Shown here piece by piece: positions 53,640-64,000 of a stretch of DNA of 64,000 nucleotides (the first letter of the stretch is position 1; the number at the start of each line of letters is the position of its first letter). Where the stretch lies: positions 1-64,000 of the forward strand of contig JALQPE010000238.1 in assembly GCA_030407315.1 (NCBI GenBank). Reading direction: 5' to 3'. The translations under genes and the position numbers were made by a program. The DNA comes from Asparagopsis taxiformis (taxonomy: Eukaryota; Rhodophyta; Florideophyceae; Bonnemaisoniales; Bonnemaisoniaceae). The notes beneath the pieces are model-generated. The model saw nothing but the letters and a program-made list of their open reading frames with translations, made no database searches and had not been told where the DNA came from.

Positions 53640-54610
53640 TCCAGCACAGCCATGGGCCCAGCTTGTGGAGTCAGACTGCAACCACTGGCTGTGTTGCACC
53701 TGGCTTTTGTCTGGCAAAATAATACCCGGTATTATTTTGGGTATGCCAAGTACAGGTGCAGTACTGTCATTGGCCAGAGGCCGCCAGCCGTCCGGCAGCC
53801 ACTGGCAGTGCTGCACCTGTCATTTGGTATGGCAAAATAATACCCGGTATTATTTTGGGTATGCCAAGTACAGGTGCAGCACTGCCATTGGCTACAGGCG
53901 GCCGGCAGCCTGTAGCCAATGGCAGTGCTGCACCTGGCTTTTGTATGGCAAAATAATACCCGGTATTATTTTGGGTCTGCTAAGTACAGGTGCAGTGCTG
54001 CCATTGGCTGCCGGTCGGCCGGCCGCCTGTAGCCAATGGCAGTGCTGCACCTGTCATTTGGTATGGAAAAATAATACCCGGTATTATTTTGGGTATGCCA
54101 AGTACAGGTGCAGTACTGCCATTGGCTGCCGGTCTGCCGGCCGCCTGTAGCCACTGGCAGTGCTGCACCTGTCATTTGATATGGCAAAATAATACCCGGT
54201 ATTATTTTGGGTATGCCAAGTACAGGTGCAGTACTGTCATTGGCTGCCGGTCGGCCGGCCGCCTGTAGCCAATGGCAGTGCTGCACCTGCCATTTGGTAC
54301 GGAAAAATAATACCCGGTATTATTTTGGGTATGCCAAGTACAGGTGCAGTACTGCCATTGGCTGCCGGTCTGCCGGCCGCCTGTAGCCACTGGCAGTGCT
54401 GCACCTGTCATTTGATATGGCAAAATAATACCCGGTATTATTTTGGGTATGCCAAGTACAGGTGCAGTACTGTCATTGGCCAGGGGAGGCCGGCAGCCTG
54501 TAGCCAATGGCAGTGCTGCACCTGGCATTTGGTATGGCAAAATAATACCCGGTATTATTTTGGGTCAGCCAAGTACAGGTGCAGCACGACCATTGGCTAC
54601 CGGTCGACTG
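53640..54610. repeat. Palindromic ~115-bp satellite, main array
   Basis: Eight units, each with the core AAATAATACCCGGTATTATT, alternate with TGCCATTGGCTGCCGGTCGG and GGCAGTGCTGCACCTG segments. Each unit is an inverted repeat able to fold back. Spacer variants (CCGGTCGGCCGGCC, CCGGTCTGCCGGCC, GGCGGCCGGCAGCC) recur in alternation, suggesting two-unit amplification. Confidence 0.85.
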
Positions 54611-54619
54611 AAGCATCGG

Positions 54620-56875
54620 AGAAGTAAGACTCGCTGCGTGAACTCCTGGTAACCAGGTACAAGGATTTTATCAGTGCTGCAGAAAAGGTGTACTCCATGT
54701 GTGAAGCAAGTTCACTTCCTGTCTGCGATTCTCTCCGCAATATGGCCAGATCCGCCTCAGAAATTCGAGAGACGTTTTTATCTGAAGGCTACATAGGTTC
54801 TCCTCTATAGAGGAGAGCAGTTATACCCACAACCGATGATCTTGAGGGCGAGAAAACTGTTCACGCGGTTTGATGCACTCTTAAACAAATTTTTGATACC
54901 CCGGAGGTACTCTATGCAAATTTAGAGGCAGACTATATCTACTGCGTCGCTGAACGATATTCTCTCGCTGCAGATAATTATCGTAAACTCACTAATACAG
55001 AAGTAATTGAATGCATTGCAAGTCTATTTGCAGAATGTAGGTGGAAACAAGTTGAAGTCGTTTTGGCGGCCTCTTCGAATCGCTCACTCGCAAAGTTGGA
55101 TAGCATAGCAGTTGTAAGCGACAAGAGTAGCATTCTAGTGTTTCAATCCTTCGGTTTGTGATAGTTTGCTTTATTCAAATATATTCTACGGGACATTTGC
55201 GCAACATGGTGGGAAGTGGCTCTTGCAATGGTACAGGACAGAGATGCATTCTTGGACAGGGTCGTCCGGAAGCTAATCGATGCCATTCCAGGCAGTGAAC
55301 TGGGAATTCACACTTTAGGAAATCGGCTGCATTCATTCAACTCGATCAATGGCATGATACAATCTGAACTCAAGGCACTACAAAAGGCGCGAATGTGACT
55401 TTCAAACACGTGTTTGAGAGTGTACACTCTTTAGCCTTCCTGGATCTGTTTAACCTTCTGCGGCAGACGTGGTGGAATCAGGTCTTTGTTCAAAGTGCCG
55501 TGAAAATGGTACTGGGCCAACATGCAAACATTACCGTTCTGAATACTGCAGTATCCATGGTTCAGTAACCATGGTTCACCGAAGTGGAAAGGCGAATGCA
55601 TTCATTGAGGGAGAATGAAAATTATGAGATAATTGAGCTAGATGAGAACGGTGAGATTAATGAAAGCGAGGAACGGGAAGAAGAACGGGTCCGCAACATA
55701 ACGCAAGTATACAGTTTCAAGGAGCAGTACAAACGATTTTGCTGCTGCTGGCTTCGATTATTCCCAAGTTTGGAAGTCCAGGTGTCCAAAATGGCATGGA
55801 AGAATGGCTCGCCGACTTCAACCAATTGAAGAAGGAGCACGGTTGTGCCAAGGAGGTGTTTGAAGCCGAGCGTACATTATTGGCTAGAATGGACGAAGTG
55901 AACATGTCTTCGAAGAGAAGTACGCTCCTGGACGGAGACGAAGATACGATGCGCCTGACATAATATGACCTACTACATCATTTCACCCTATCAACCCTAC
56001 CTGCGCGCAATTTCGAGTTCTCCAACGGCAAAGCGGTAGCAGAAGTAGATTTTGGAGCCAAACGAGGAATTCTGGTTTACCTGTGATCACTACAGAAAGC
56101 GGCAAAGGGATCTGAAGGCGAATCGGCCAAAGTGGTGATGAGTGCTGAGATAAGGCATTGTGCTGTTTGTATGGCCGAGTTTAATATGGAACAGATGCGA
56201 ACTACGTTGTTTGTGTGTGGTCATGCATTTTGGTGCGACTGCACATTAATGATGATTAAGAAACAGGAGTTGCGAACGAGAGTACAGAGCATTGCTTGTA
56301 CGACGTGTCGTGTACGTTGCCCTGTAGATGAAATTAGTTTTACTGTTCCTGGTGGACTTGGAAAAAGGAAAGGTCATGGTAGTGGGCTGCCGCCGTCACC
56401 CGGTTCACAAGAAGAGGAAGACATAGACGCTTTGATCTCGCCAAGTCGAAAACGACAAAAGGCGGAGACGACTAGCGGTGAACGGAAGTCAATTTTTTAT
56501 GACAGCAAAGCTGCGGTGCGCGGCTTTGTTGGAGCTAAAGCAAGTCCTATTATCCGATTGCTGCGCGGCATATGGCAAGTGGACGCTACGCGGAAAGTTA
56601 CGGTATTCTCCGAGTGGCAAAGCGTGCTGCAAATGATCTCGACAGCACTCGAAACGAACGGTATCACGCATTTGAATGGGGCGCTTGAGAAAGGTCCTAT
56701 GGTGTTTGCGAAGATGGTGGACAAGTTCAAATCAAGCATAGATTTCAACGTTCTTTTACTACCTCTGCATCGTGCAGGTGCTGGTCTCAATCTTACAGAA
56801 GCGAGTCATGTGGTGTTGGTGGAGCCGAGTATGAATATATCTTTGGAAGCGCAGGCTGGAAGAGACGAGTCTTGC
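54620..56875 (+). pseudogene. SHPRH/IRC20-type RING–SNF2 protein, C-terminal half, broken
   Basis: SHPRH-type proteins are SNF2 ATPases with an inserted RING finger that ubiquitinate PCNA or clear stalled complexes. The most intact frame (56132–56878) carries the RING (CAVCMAEF…CGHAFWCDC…CTTCRVRCPVDE). It is followed by the helicase C-domain (KASPIIRLLRGI; KVTVFSEWQSVLQMISTALE; VLLLPLHRAGAGLNLTEASH; VVLVEPSMNISLEAQAGR). It stops just where the conserved HRIGQ box should come, so the last helicase motif is lost at the join with satellite DNA at ~56880. Upstream, 54620–56130 holds degenerate helical pieces (FLDRVVRKLIDAIPGSELG; INGMIQSELKALQKAR; EEWLADFNQLKKEHG) that fit the region between the two helicase lobes. 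The ATP-binding lobe is absent. Confidence 0.75.
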
Positions 56876-56904
56876 TAGGCATAGTGTAGCTGGGATCGTC
56901 CTGA

Positions 56905-57260
56905 GTCTGGTGAAAATAATACCGGGTATAGTTCCTGGGATCCAATGTCCAGGTGCAATGCACTCATTGGTCGGCAGAGCTGGCTGCTGTGCCGCCAATC
57001 AGTGCACTGCACCTGGTTTGGTGATTTGAAAATAATACCGGGTATAGTTTCTGGGTTTCAATGTCCAGGTGTAGTGCGCTTATTGGCCACACCGCAACCA
57101 TCTCATCCCGCCGATGATTGCAATGCACCTGGTTTGGCTAAGTGAAAGTAACCTAATACCGGGTATAGTTCCTGGGTTCCGATGGACAGGTGCACTGCGC
57201 TCATTGGTATGCTAGGCTGGCTGCTGTGCCGCTAATGAGTGTACTACACCTGATTTGGTG
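56905..57260. repeat. Palindromic satellite, diverged units
   Basis: Three units with AAAATAATACCGGGTATAGT, TCCAGGTGCA…CACTCATTGG and TGCACTGCACCTGGTTTGG. They form a separate subfamily of the same repeat. The first unit marks the point where the SHPRH fragment ends. Confidence 0.7.
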
Positions 57261-59255
57261 TTTGGAGAAGTAATTGTTATTTTTGGGTTCCTATGACTAG
57301 CTGCATACAGCAGGTCATTTGCTGATAGCTGATCTCTTTGTTGTCAAAAAAATCTAAGCGCATGCATGTATGTTCTCGTATTGCGCTTGCGCAGAGTATC
57401 ATCTCCACAGTCGCAGGCAGCACAATACTATGCGGGTAATGAGTCGAAAACCCGTAGAAACGAACAGAGCCAAAGCTATGATCCCATCTCTGTCGGCCAT
57501 GATTATAGGTCTCAAATGAAACGATATTCATTCTGTCGATTTTCTACAAAGATAAAACAGAAGAATTTGTTTTATTTTATCTCTCTTTCGCACCATGGTG
57601 ATTTTGAAACAGCACAGCCTTGCAGTAGTGTCACTGTTTGGTCAGGCCACTAATTTGAAGGAGAGAGCACTTTCTCGCGCTACAATAGCGTTGAGATTCA
57701 TTCTCCAGGGAGTATGAACGCTGCTATTCATCAAAGATGGACAATTTTTCCTCTAAATTCACAACTGTTCTCAATTGCACTTAGTACGCAGTCATCTCAA
57801 AACCGTCACTTCCCGCATTCACAATAGGTCATTTTGGTTTGTTGAACTAATTGCTAGTCTCCAAGGGATCACTAGGCAGACCGCCAAAGCCCACCTCGCA
57901 GCTCCCACCAATAGTGCACGGATTATTGACTATCAGCTACAACTAACTATTACTGTTTTATATCTCTTTAACCTTCAATGACTACAACTGCGCGCAATCC
58001 GACGCACTTTCTCAAATTTCAGCTTCCCCACACGCACTCAAGACTGCCGGACCTTCTTTATAGCTTCCAGCGCTGTTTCCGCAACAAGTTTCGCCGACAC
58101 AACGAGAGTTGAAATTGAGTTACTGTTAAGATTGTTCAATACCTCCCTATAATTCAACCACATTCTGCACGCGGACGGAATCTTTTCGATTCAGTATTGA
58201 ATACACAGTGCGATCAAAATTGCTCAAATTCTGTTTCTTCTTCGGTATACGCCTGGGCATCAGCACCAAGAATTTTAGGTTGGTTTTAAGGGGCCTGATT
58301 TCAATTACTGTTAATTTCCCGCGTCCAGAAAATTTGACAGATCATCCGCTGCCAAATCATCTGCCACATCATCGTCTGCCAAATCATCTGCCTTCCAGTT
58401 ACGACGAGTTCATCATGGGTGGATGAGCTGTCTATTTAAGGCTGTTGATGCGCGACGTATAGGACCATTTCATCATCCGGGTATCATGAAGATGACAGGT
58501 AAGGCTGGTATGTTGTCGTAGAGGTATCTTTCCCCTTCCTCTTTTCTTTCCACATGTTTTCCATGGAAGATAGTGCACTAACCATGAGTATCGTTCTTCG
58601 CTGATCCTATTGTAGTCTATTGATTGGAAATGCTTCTGGCATAGGTATTGCTTGCAGGGTGGAATGACGAAAGCTTGCAAGCTTTCATCATTCCAACCTA
58701 CAACCAATACCTTTGCTTGCAAAAATAGTTCAATGATGGTAAGTTTGTTCATTCCATTCATACTCATGTTCTTCTCATCCTTTACAATACTTTTCTATAT
58801 CCGATTGCTAACCTGTTGCAAATCATCTGTAATGGTGTTTATTTCCATCCTGTCTGAACATCGCATGTAGTTTTGAAACAGCAAGGAACTCGATTTGCTT
58901 GCACAATAGTCCTGGATGTAGAGATAGTAAGATTTTAGATACGATAGTTCGATTTGATGAGTAGTCTAGTCTAATGATAGATCTATCATGCCTGAAGGAA
59001 TGTTTCAGTTCGAACTGAAACATTCCCTCAGGCATCTTTGTCCTTGCTACATAAAAATTCTGACATCCTTTTAGATCACACTTGGTTATCCCTATACATT
59101 TCTATGAAGACCACCGAGAGAGATACTCCATTCTGCCCGACATTTCGTAGCCAGATGCCTGAACATGCGGCTGGAATGGCATTTCCACCTCATTCTATCG
59201 TCCTGAACATCAATTGTAGGCACTAGAAAGTATTACCCTAGGCATCATATTCTAC
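57261..59255. other. Spacer with no assigned gene
   Basis: Mostly AT-rich. A minus-strand stretch at ~58030–58170 reads VVELYREVLNNLNSNSISTL and SAKLVAETALEAIKKVRQS, which looks coding but is unassigned. Snap-back palindromes lie at 58644–58713 and 58990–59033. Confidence 0.35.
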
Positions 59256-60444
59256 TACTTTCCCGTTCTGCCCGAGTCAGTACCGCCAGGCACTACAATT
59301 TACTGGTTCAGTATAGACTTCCCGGCAGTAAATTGTACTGTCTCAAGCACTAGTTCCAGGTAGTGAAATGTACTGCCACAGGTAGCACTTCCAGGTAGTA
59401 CACTGCACTGCCACAGGCAGTAACTGGTACTGTCCTATGCCCCTGTCGAGTACCACACTATCAGACAGTACTTTACGCTGATCTGGACAGCTCTATAATA
59501 CATCAAAATCTACTACTTTTTGTAGTGCTGTGGGGCAGCAATTCACATATCCTGGAGCAGTACAGCGTGGCAGTGATTTACACATACGCAAGTAGTAGAG
59601 CACGGCAGCACTTTCCACCACGGCAAGTAGCACGGTACGGTAGCACTTTTCGTATCATAAAGCAGTACTACCAGGCAGCTTTTCCCAGAGACTATCAGCA
59701 CCTCATTTCATTGCTTTCACACATTTCGTCAGACATCATAATTTACTGTCCCCACTCGCTTCCACAGGCAGTAGAATACACAGCCTCGAAGCATGTCTGC
59801 TGTCATCATATTCCACTGCATTACTCTACTGCCAGAACATAGACTTGTCACTACCTGTAAGTACAAAAAAAGCAGCACCACACAGCAGCAGAAATTACTG
59901 CTTTGTCCAATAATAGAATACAGTACATTTCTCTGCCTCTGCCATGACTTGCAGGCAGTATCATACAGTACATCGGGGCACTACCTAAATATAGCAAAAT
60001 GTGCTGCCGTCATTCGGGCCCGCAGCCAGCACAGCACGCTGCCGGAAACACTAGCTTCTACTGCCACACGGTGCATCCCACGCCACCAAATAGTACTGCC
60101 GTGGGCCATATTCCTGGACAGCATATTTTACTCCCTCCCCGTGCTGCCCAAGTCAGCACAATATACTACTTTATTTTACAGGCCAATGTAGCACAAATCA
60201 CTGCCAGAAAGACAATCTAAATCCAGCAACTATCACTGCCTCCCACCACTGCCTCACGTCATACATCCAGGCAGTACTTTCTACTGCCGTCGGCAGCACA
60301 TGGCCACTGCCTCCGGGCAGTGCACTGTACTGCCGGCAAGTAGGGCATTAATTTATATTTTTACAGTACTAAATTTTACTGCCTCAGGCAGTAAATTTTA
60401 CTGCCGTACAGTACTGCCCCAGCCCGATTTCAGACACAGTAGTG
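59256..60444. repeat. F2 end A with long subterminal repeat array
   Basis: Many short GGCAGTA/TACTGCC, GTACTGCC and CAGGCAGT motifs are scattered over 1.2 kb, ending in TACTGCCCCAGCCCGATTTC and ACACAGTAGTG. The G/C-rich last 30 bases parallel end A of F1. Frames here are repeat translations. Confidence 0.75.
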
Positions 60445-62810
60445 AACTTCTTCAGAGCGCCCAGATTTTGCAATTCAGCTACCTCTCGAATTCGTGGGCT
60501 GGCAGCTGAAATACAAGCGTTCAGTACATCTTGTGCCAGTCCAGACAATAGATGGTCAGGTGCTATCACTGCGGAACGGTACGGGTCAAAAATTGCTGGG
60601 ACAACTGAAACTCCGTTTTCCGTCTTCGGTACTTCTTCCTCCACTGCTTCCAAGGAAGTGCTCAGGACATGAAATGGTAAATCTTCCCCTTCTTCTGCAG
60701 CCAGTCCGAGAGTGCGAAGCTGGGTTTCTGTGGCATCCTTACGTGTCGATGCATTCCGATACTTGCTCCTGGCATGCGTCGATGTTTGCCCGTTCACTAC
60801 CGAAGTGTATGCATTCTTCGTGCCACCAGTACTGCTCAGGTCATATTTGCGGAAACTGCAGATGTGGCACGGAGAGTTTGATGTGTGTCCAAGAACATCC
60901 AGGGTATGTGAAACTGCAGGATAGTCTCCAATGCTCCCCACTGGGTCTAGAAATACCACAACATCTTCTCCCTCTGCATTTTTCGTTGGGAAACCCTCTG
61001 TGCTTCCCCGCACTATATCTTGAACGATATATCGCAATACAAAATTTTTGGACACTCCCGGAGGTGGCAAACCAATCACTCGAACCGCTTGGTAGCTTCC
61101 CCTTTTCCGAGGCGGTAGATTGAGAGGTAACATATAGCATCCACCAAAACTTCCCTTCCTGCTTGTGAATGGTTCAAAGTCATCCGTGTAAAGGATAAAT
61201 CGGTAAACAAAGTAGTTTCGACCATCCTCCAGCTTTCCCCAACATGGTGCATCTTCTCGCGGAGACGCTGGGTGCCATTGCGACCTGTGGTCTCCGAAAC
61301 CATCCGAGAACACCCCTGAAACACGAATTTCTTCATAGTTGGGGCTTCCTAGTCTATCGGGCGGGTTTCTGGCTTCAGCAAAGCTCGCGCCCGGTGAAAA
61401 GCAAAGTAACATGGTGGATGCTTCTCCGACCTGCTCTTTCAAATACCTGTTCACCAATACGACGTGTGGAACAATATCACCCTCTTCCATTCCAATTGGT
61501 AATAGAATGGTTATCACGTCCCCAGCTCGTGTTCCTTTTCCCTTGGCTCCTGCTCCGATTACACATTGCGATATCGCTCGCAGAGCGTGCTGCCTCTCCC
61601 ATTCCAATAGATGTGACATTCGCGGCTGCAGATATTTTTCGACATGCACATCATGCTCACCGTCGTGTCGAGCCTCATAGGTAACTATGGTCCTAGCATG
61701 AAGTTCCCACAACGACGTAACCGCCACTCTTCTCCTCTTCAGTTTCTCACCATCTCTGTCATTCTTCCTGAACCCTTTTGCTCTTTCGATGACGGCAACC
61801 TGACGAGCTCCTGGATGACATCGGATTCGAATTGCTGTTCCATCAGGTACATAAATGTGCTTCAAACCCTTTTTCCCATCGCTGTCAATGGGAACAACTG
61901 CTGTGCGAACGAATGGGTCGCTCAAAACACCCCTCCTGCACTTTGCAATGAACGAATCTTCAATGCTGCACTCTGCGGTTGATTTTTCTCCTTCCGAGCT
62001 TCGATTGTTCGCATCACTGCGGAATGCTTTAAAGATTGGTCGAGTCTGGACATCTTTCAGAGCCCATGTGCTTGGGAGTACAATACGAACTTTCGCCATT
62101 CCTCCACAATTGTCTCTGTCATCTGTTGTTCCTCGGGTTCCTACTGCACCTCGATGCTGTGCAGCTCTTGCTCCGCTCTTTCGAAGGTCTATCGGAAACT
62201 CGATGTCACAGCTCTTTGCATAGCAGTGTTTCCTCAAGAATGGTAGTATCTTCTGTCGCATCACAGAGTCCGACGGGACATGCTCACTTGGATCTCTGCG
62301 GAAATTCATTCCGAACAGGGTACCTTCATAGTGGGCTCTTGTCATTCTTCGAGTTCCACTCAGCTGGAGAGCCCCATACATCGCAGGCCATTGTAGTAAT
62401 GCCTTGAAATCACCACATGCTTCATCCCCAGCATTTCGGTCTATCGGGCCTCCAGTTGAAATGGAATCAGAACCTCGTCCGGTTGCTTCTTCCGATTCCA
62501 TTAGCGTGCTCGATGCTACGTAGATGTCGCTTCCAGCTTCATCGTTGTTGCTGTACACATCAATACAACCTTCTATTGTGTCACCCATAGGGATTGGGGA
62601 CTCCAATAGGTCATCTGTGGTACACTCACGTCGTAGCTCATTACCTCTCGGGATTTCTTTGTTCATGCAGGCTGCATCACTGCTGCGGATTTCTCCCTGC
62701 AGTTTCCCAGGAAGCTGTTTACTAGGACTGGCCACATTGAGTGAATCGAATCTCGCCTTTGTCCTACGACTTGTGGTTTTCTTTCGAATAGGAGTCCGTC
62801 TCGGAGCCAT
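60445..62810 (-). pseudogene. CACTA (Plavaka/EnSpm-type) transposase, N-terminal part (separated by F2)
   Basis: ATG at 62810 starts a basic N-terminus (MAPRRTPIRKKTTSRRTKAR) that suits DNA or nuclear targeting. The RNase H-like core shows LYTDDFEPFTSRKGSFGG at ~542 (first catalytic Asp), LPLNLPPRKRG, VIGLPPPG, VVVFLDPVGSIGDYPAV at ~628 (second Asp in the DxPA position) and the zinc-knuckle-like CHICS at ~648. These match CACTA/Plavaka transposases, which cut element ends and join them to new sites. The native sequence reaches LQNLGALKKF. The last residues of the open frame (TTVSEIGLGQYCTAVKFTA) come from the F2 terminus. The rest of the gene is at 43908–45344, in frame, giving an original protein of about 1,270 residues. 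Confidence 0.85.
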
Positions 62811-62913
62811 CTTGATGTTTTTGTTCTTTTCTTCTTCGCTCAGTTTTGTTGCATAGAATACAACTCTAAACTTCTACGACATGACTACTATCTCAATACA
62901 GTACTACTACTTT
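62811..62913 (-). promoter_or_regulatory. Transposase leader region
   Basis: About 100 AT-rich bases between the transposase ATG and the end-A arm. Transcription must start here or inside the arm; no specific element is recognised. Confidence 0.35.
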
Positions 62914-64000
62914 TAACCGTTACGAAACCTTTCCAGGCTTTCATTCGATCCAATGAACTGGTTCACCACAATGCTTTGCCCTATGCTCATTGCTTTATGC
63001 ACATTGATTGCTATTTCATCCGGACTCAACATCGTTTTGCTATCTTGTATCGCATTCCCTAACCACAAACCCAGCCAAGATGTATCCATTTCCGGAAAAC
63101 GGCCGTTTATTTCGCAGTGATGCTCTAGGCACTATAGTGCCAGAAAATCAGATTCAGTATTATAATACTGAATCTGATTTTCTCATACATGTACTTCCTA
63201 CTCGTATACTCTACCACATTTTCGGCCCTATTTACAATTTGAAAGCACAATCTCTCGTTTAATCGTACTCGGTGTGATATCTGAAATTAGCATAAATTTA
63301 TATATTGCAATGCAGATTCACTGCTCGCTTGCAACATGAAAATTATAAAATTTCTCCCACACTGCTGTTTCCTAGCCGCCCACATCCACGTGGCCCGCTT
63401 TGACTGCCTGCCAAGTGTGCTCAGAGCATGCAATGACGTCATCGATATATACCGTCCAAATCATCACTGGAAGCGCGGACTCCTCGTCCAGGAAAGTGCG
63501 CCATTTTTCCTACTCCTCGCCTCACCCTTTTCTTTAGGCCCCATATGCTAGTGTTTTTCCTATATTTCTGTAGTGATGACGTCATTATAGACTAGAGAAG
63601 GCGATAGAAGATACAATAATTTTGCGCCTGTTCTGCCAGGTCATGTGCTTCAAAGCGTAATTCGCACCCTAGGTATCGTTTTTCTGGGCCTCCCATCGCA
63701 CCGCTCCGTTTCAAATTCATCCCTCTATTGTTCTCCTACACGTCATTTCCGCCCGCAGAGTGCTACTTAAACGACAGATTCTGGAAATCCCTGTTTCCAT
63801 CTTCATATCCGTCGGAGACAAAGCAACAACTTGTGCTGTGGAAGCAGTATAGATCATCTATACTGCTTCCAAAGCGTAAGCTGTAGATCATCAATACTGC
63901 TTCCAAAGCAAAATTTGTTGCTTTGTCTCCGACGGATATGAACCATGATGGTACGTTTCCACAACTCACGCCACTAACCCAGTTTTCTATTTGTTTTCTC
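62914..64000 (+). repeat. End-A arm, right copy (continues past window)
   Basis: Inverted copy of 1381–2427; the match holds to the last base of the window. A snap-back insertion at 63150–63186 (AATCAGATTCAGTATTATAA mirrored) is absent from the left copy. The element terminus is expected further right. Confidence 0.8.
63802..63942. repeat. Hairpin inside the end-A arm, right copy
   Basis: TTCATATCCGTCGGAGACAA plus AGCAACAA is mirrored by TTGTTGCTTTGTCTCC plus GACGGATATGAA, with inner inverted CTTTGGAAGCAGTAT units. It is the better preserved copy of 1441–1580. F1b is inserted in the third copy right after CCGTC. Confidence 0.7.

Larger units (their letters stand above)
45345..60444. mobile_element. 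CACTA element F2 inserted in the transposase gene
   Basis: It begins CACTACTGAGTTTGAGATC and ends TTTCAGACACAGTAGTG, giving 15,100 bp. AA lies on both sides (45343–45344 and 60445–60446). The ends carry GGCAGTAAAATTTACTGCC-type subterminal repeats. Inside are an ORF1 homologue, remnants of ORF2, palindromic satellites and captured host genes. No transposase was found, so it depends on another source. Its terminus differs from the CACTACGGTG of F1 but keeps the same two-sided plan. Confidence 0.85.
25355..64000. mobile_element. Giant CACTA element F1b, right end beyond window
   Basis: It starts CACTACGGTGTTGAGAATG and carries ORF1, ORF2, a ParB–methyltransferase–SET gene, two ParB–dioxygenase genes, the transposase and the end-A arm. 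The matching terminus lies past 64000. F2 (15.1 kb) is nested within it, so the element proper is at least about 23.5 kb here. The extent is inferred from the direction of the end-B terminus, from the position of the end-A arm beyond the transposase, and from co-linearity with deleted F1a. An alternative is several smaller elements side by side. Confidence 0.6.

Noticed and set aside
53571..54652. Frames of 60–160 codons on both strands
   Set aside because: All are readings of the palindromic satellite (PLAAGRPAACSQWQCCTWHL-type repeats).
1381..64000. The 1.05-kb inverted repeats as terminal repeats of a single 62-kb element
   Set aside because: CACTA termini lie outside the left copy (position 5) and inside the interval (16013, 25355), and a third arm copy is at 25021. 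Two element copies in opposite orientation explain this better.

Overview
The window is nuclear DNA of a eukaryote. A fragment of the ER mannosyltransferase ALG12 still carries a small GT–AG intron, and there are remnants of SHPRH, a VMA22-like gene, an organelle-type SSB, a Sel1-repeat gene and a secreted lytic polysaccharide monooxygenase (LPMO). The long genes have few introns and are surrounded by DNA transposons, which would suit a red alga, though a chytrid-like fungus or another alga is not excluded; the taxon is inference only.

Almost everything is mobile DNA, mostly CACTA (EnSpm/Plavaka-type) transposons nested in each other. Element F1a (5–16013) begins CACTACGGTGTTG, ends CAACACCGTAGTG and is flanked by TG. 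It is a decayed, internally deleted copy carrying a ParB–dioxygenase pseudogene, foldback repeats and a captured host segment (LPMO, Sel1-repeat protein, SSB). It interrupts the reverse transcriptase of a Ty3/gypsy chromodomain retrotransposon (16014–25020). That retrotransposon lies in a fragment of another CACTA end (25021–25354).

Element F1b starts at 25355 and runs past the right edge. It looks like the giant, coding-rich form of the family. In order it carries a coiled-coil protein (ORF1), a protein with a possible chromatin-reader-like N-terminus (ORF2), a ParB-like/DNA amino-methyltransferase/SET gene, two ParB-like/2-oxoglutarate-dioxygenase genes, and a CACTA transposase whose gene starts next to the right-hand end region (62914–64000).

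A second CACTA element, F2 (45345–60444), sits inside the transposase gene. Removing F2 and one copy of its AA duplication restores the reading frame. F2 carries homologues of ORF1 and ORF2, palindromic satellite arrays and captured host genes (ALG12, a VMA22-like exon, a glycosyltransferase end, an SHPRH end).

The most interesting proposal is that a transposon family encodes its own DNA and chromatin modification set: a bacterial-type DNA methyltransferase joined to a histone-type SET domain, and ParB-like domains joined to HxD…H dioxygenases. Several of these genes are split by one small indel, often in a homopolymer, so they are either decaying or affected by sequence errors. A second theme is a recurrent mutation type: short snap-back inverted duplications in genes and repeats, four of them visible by comparison with a second copy in the window.
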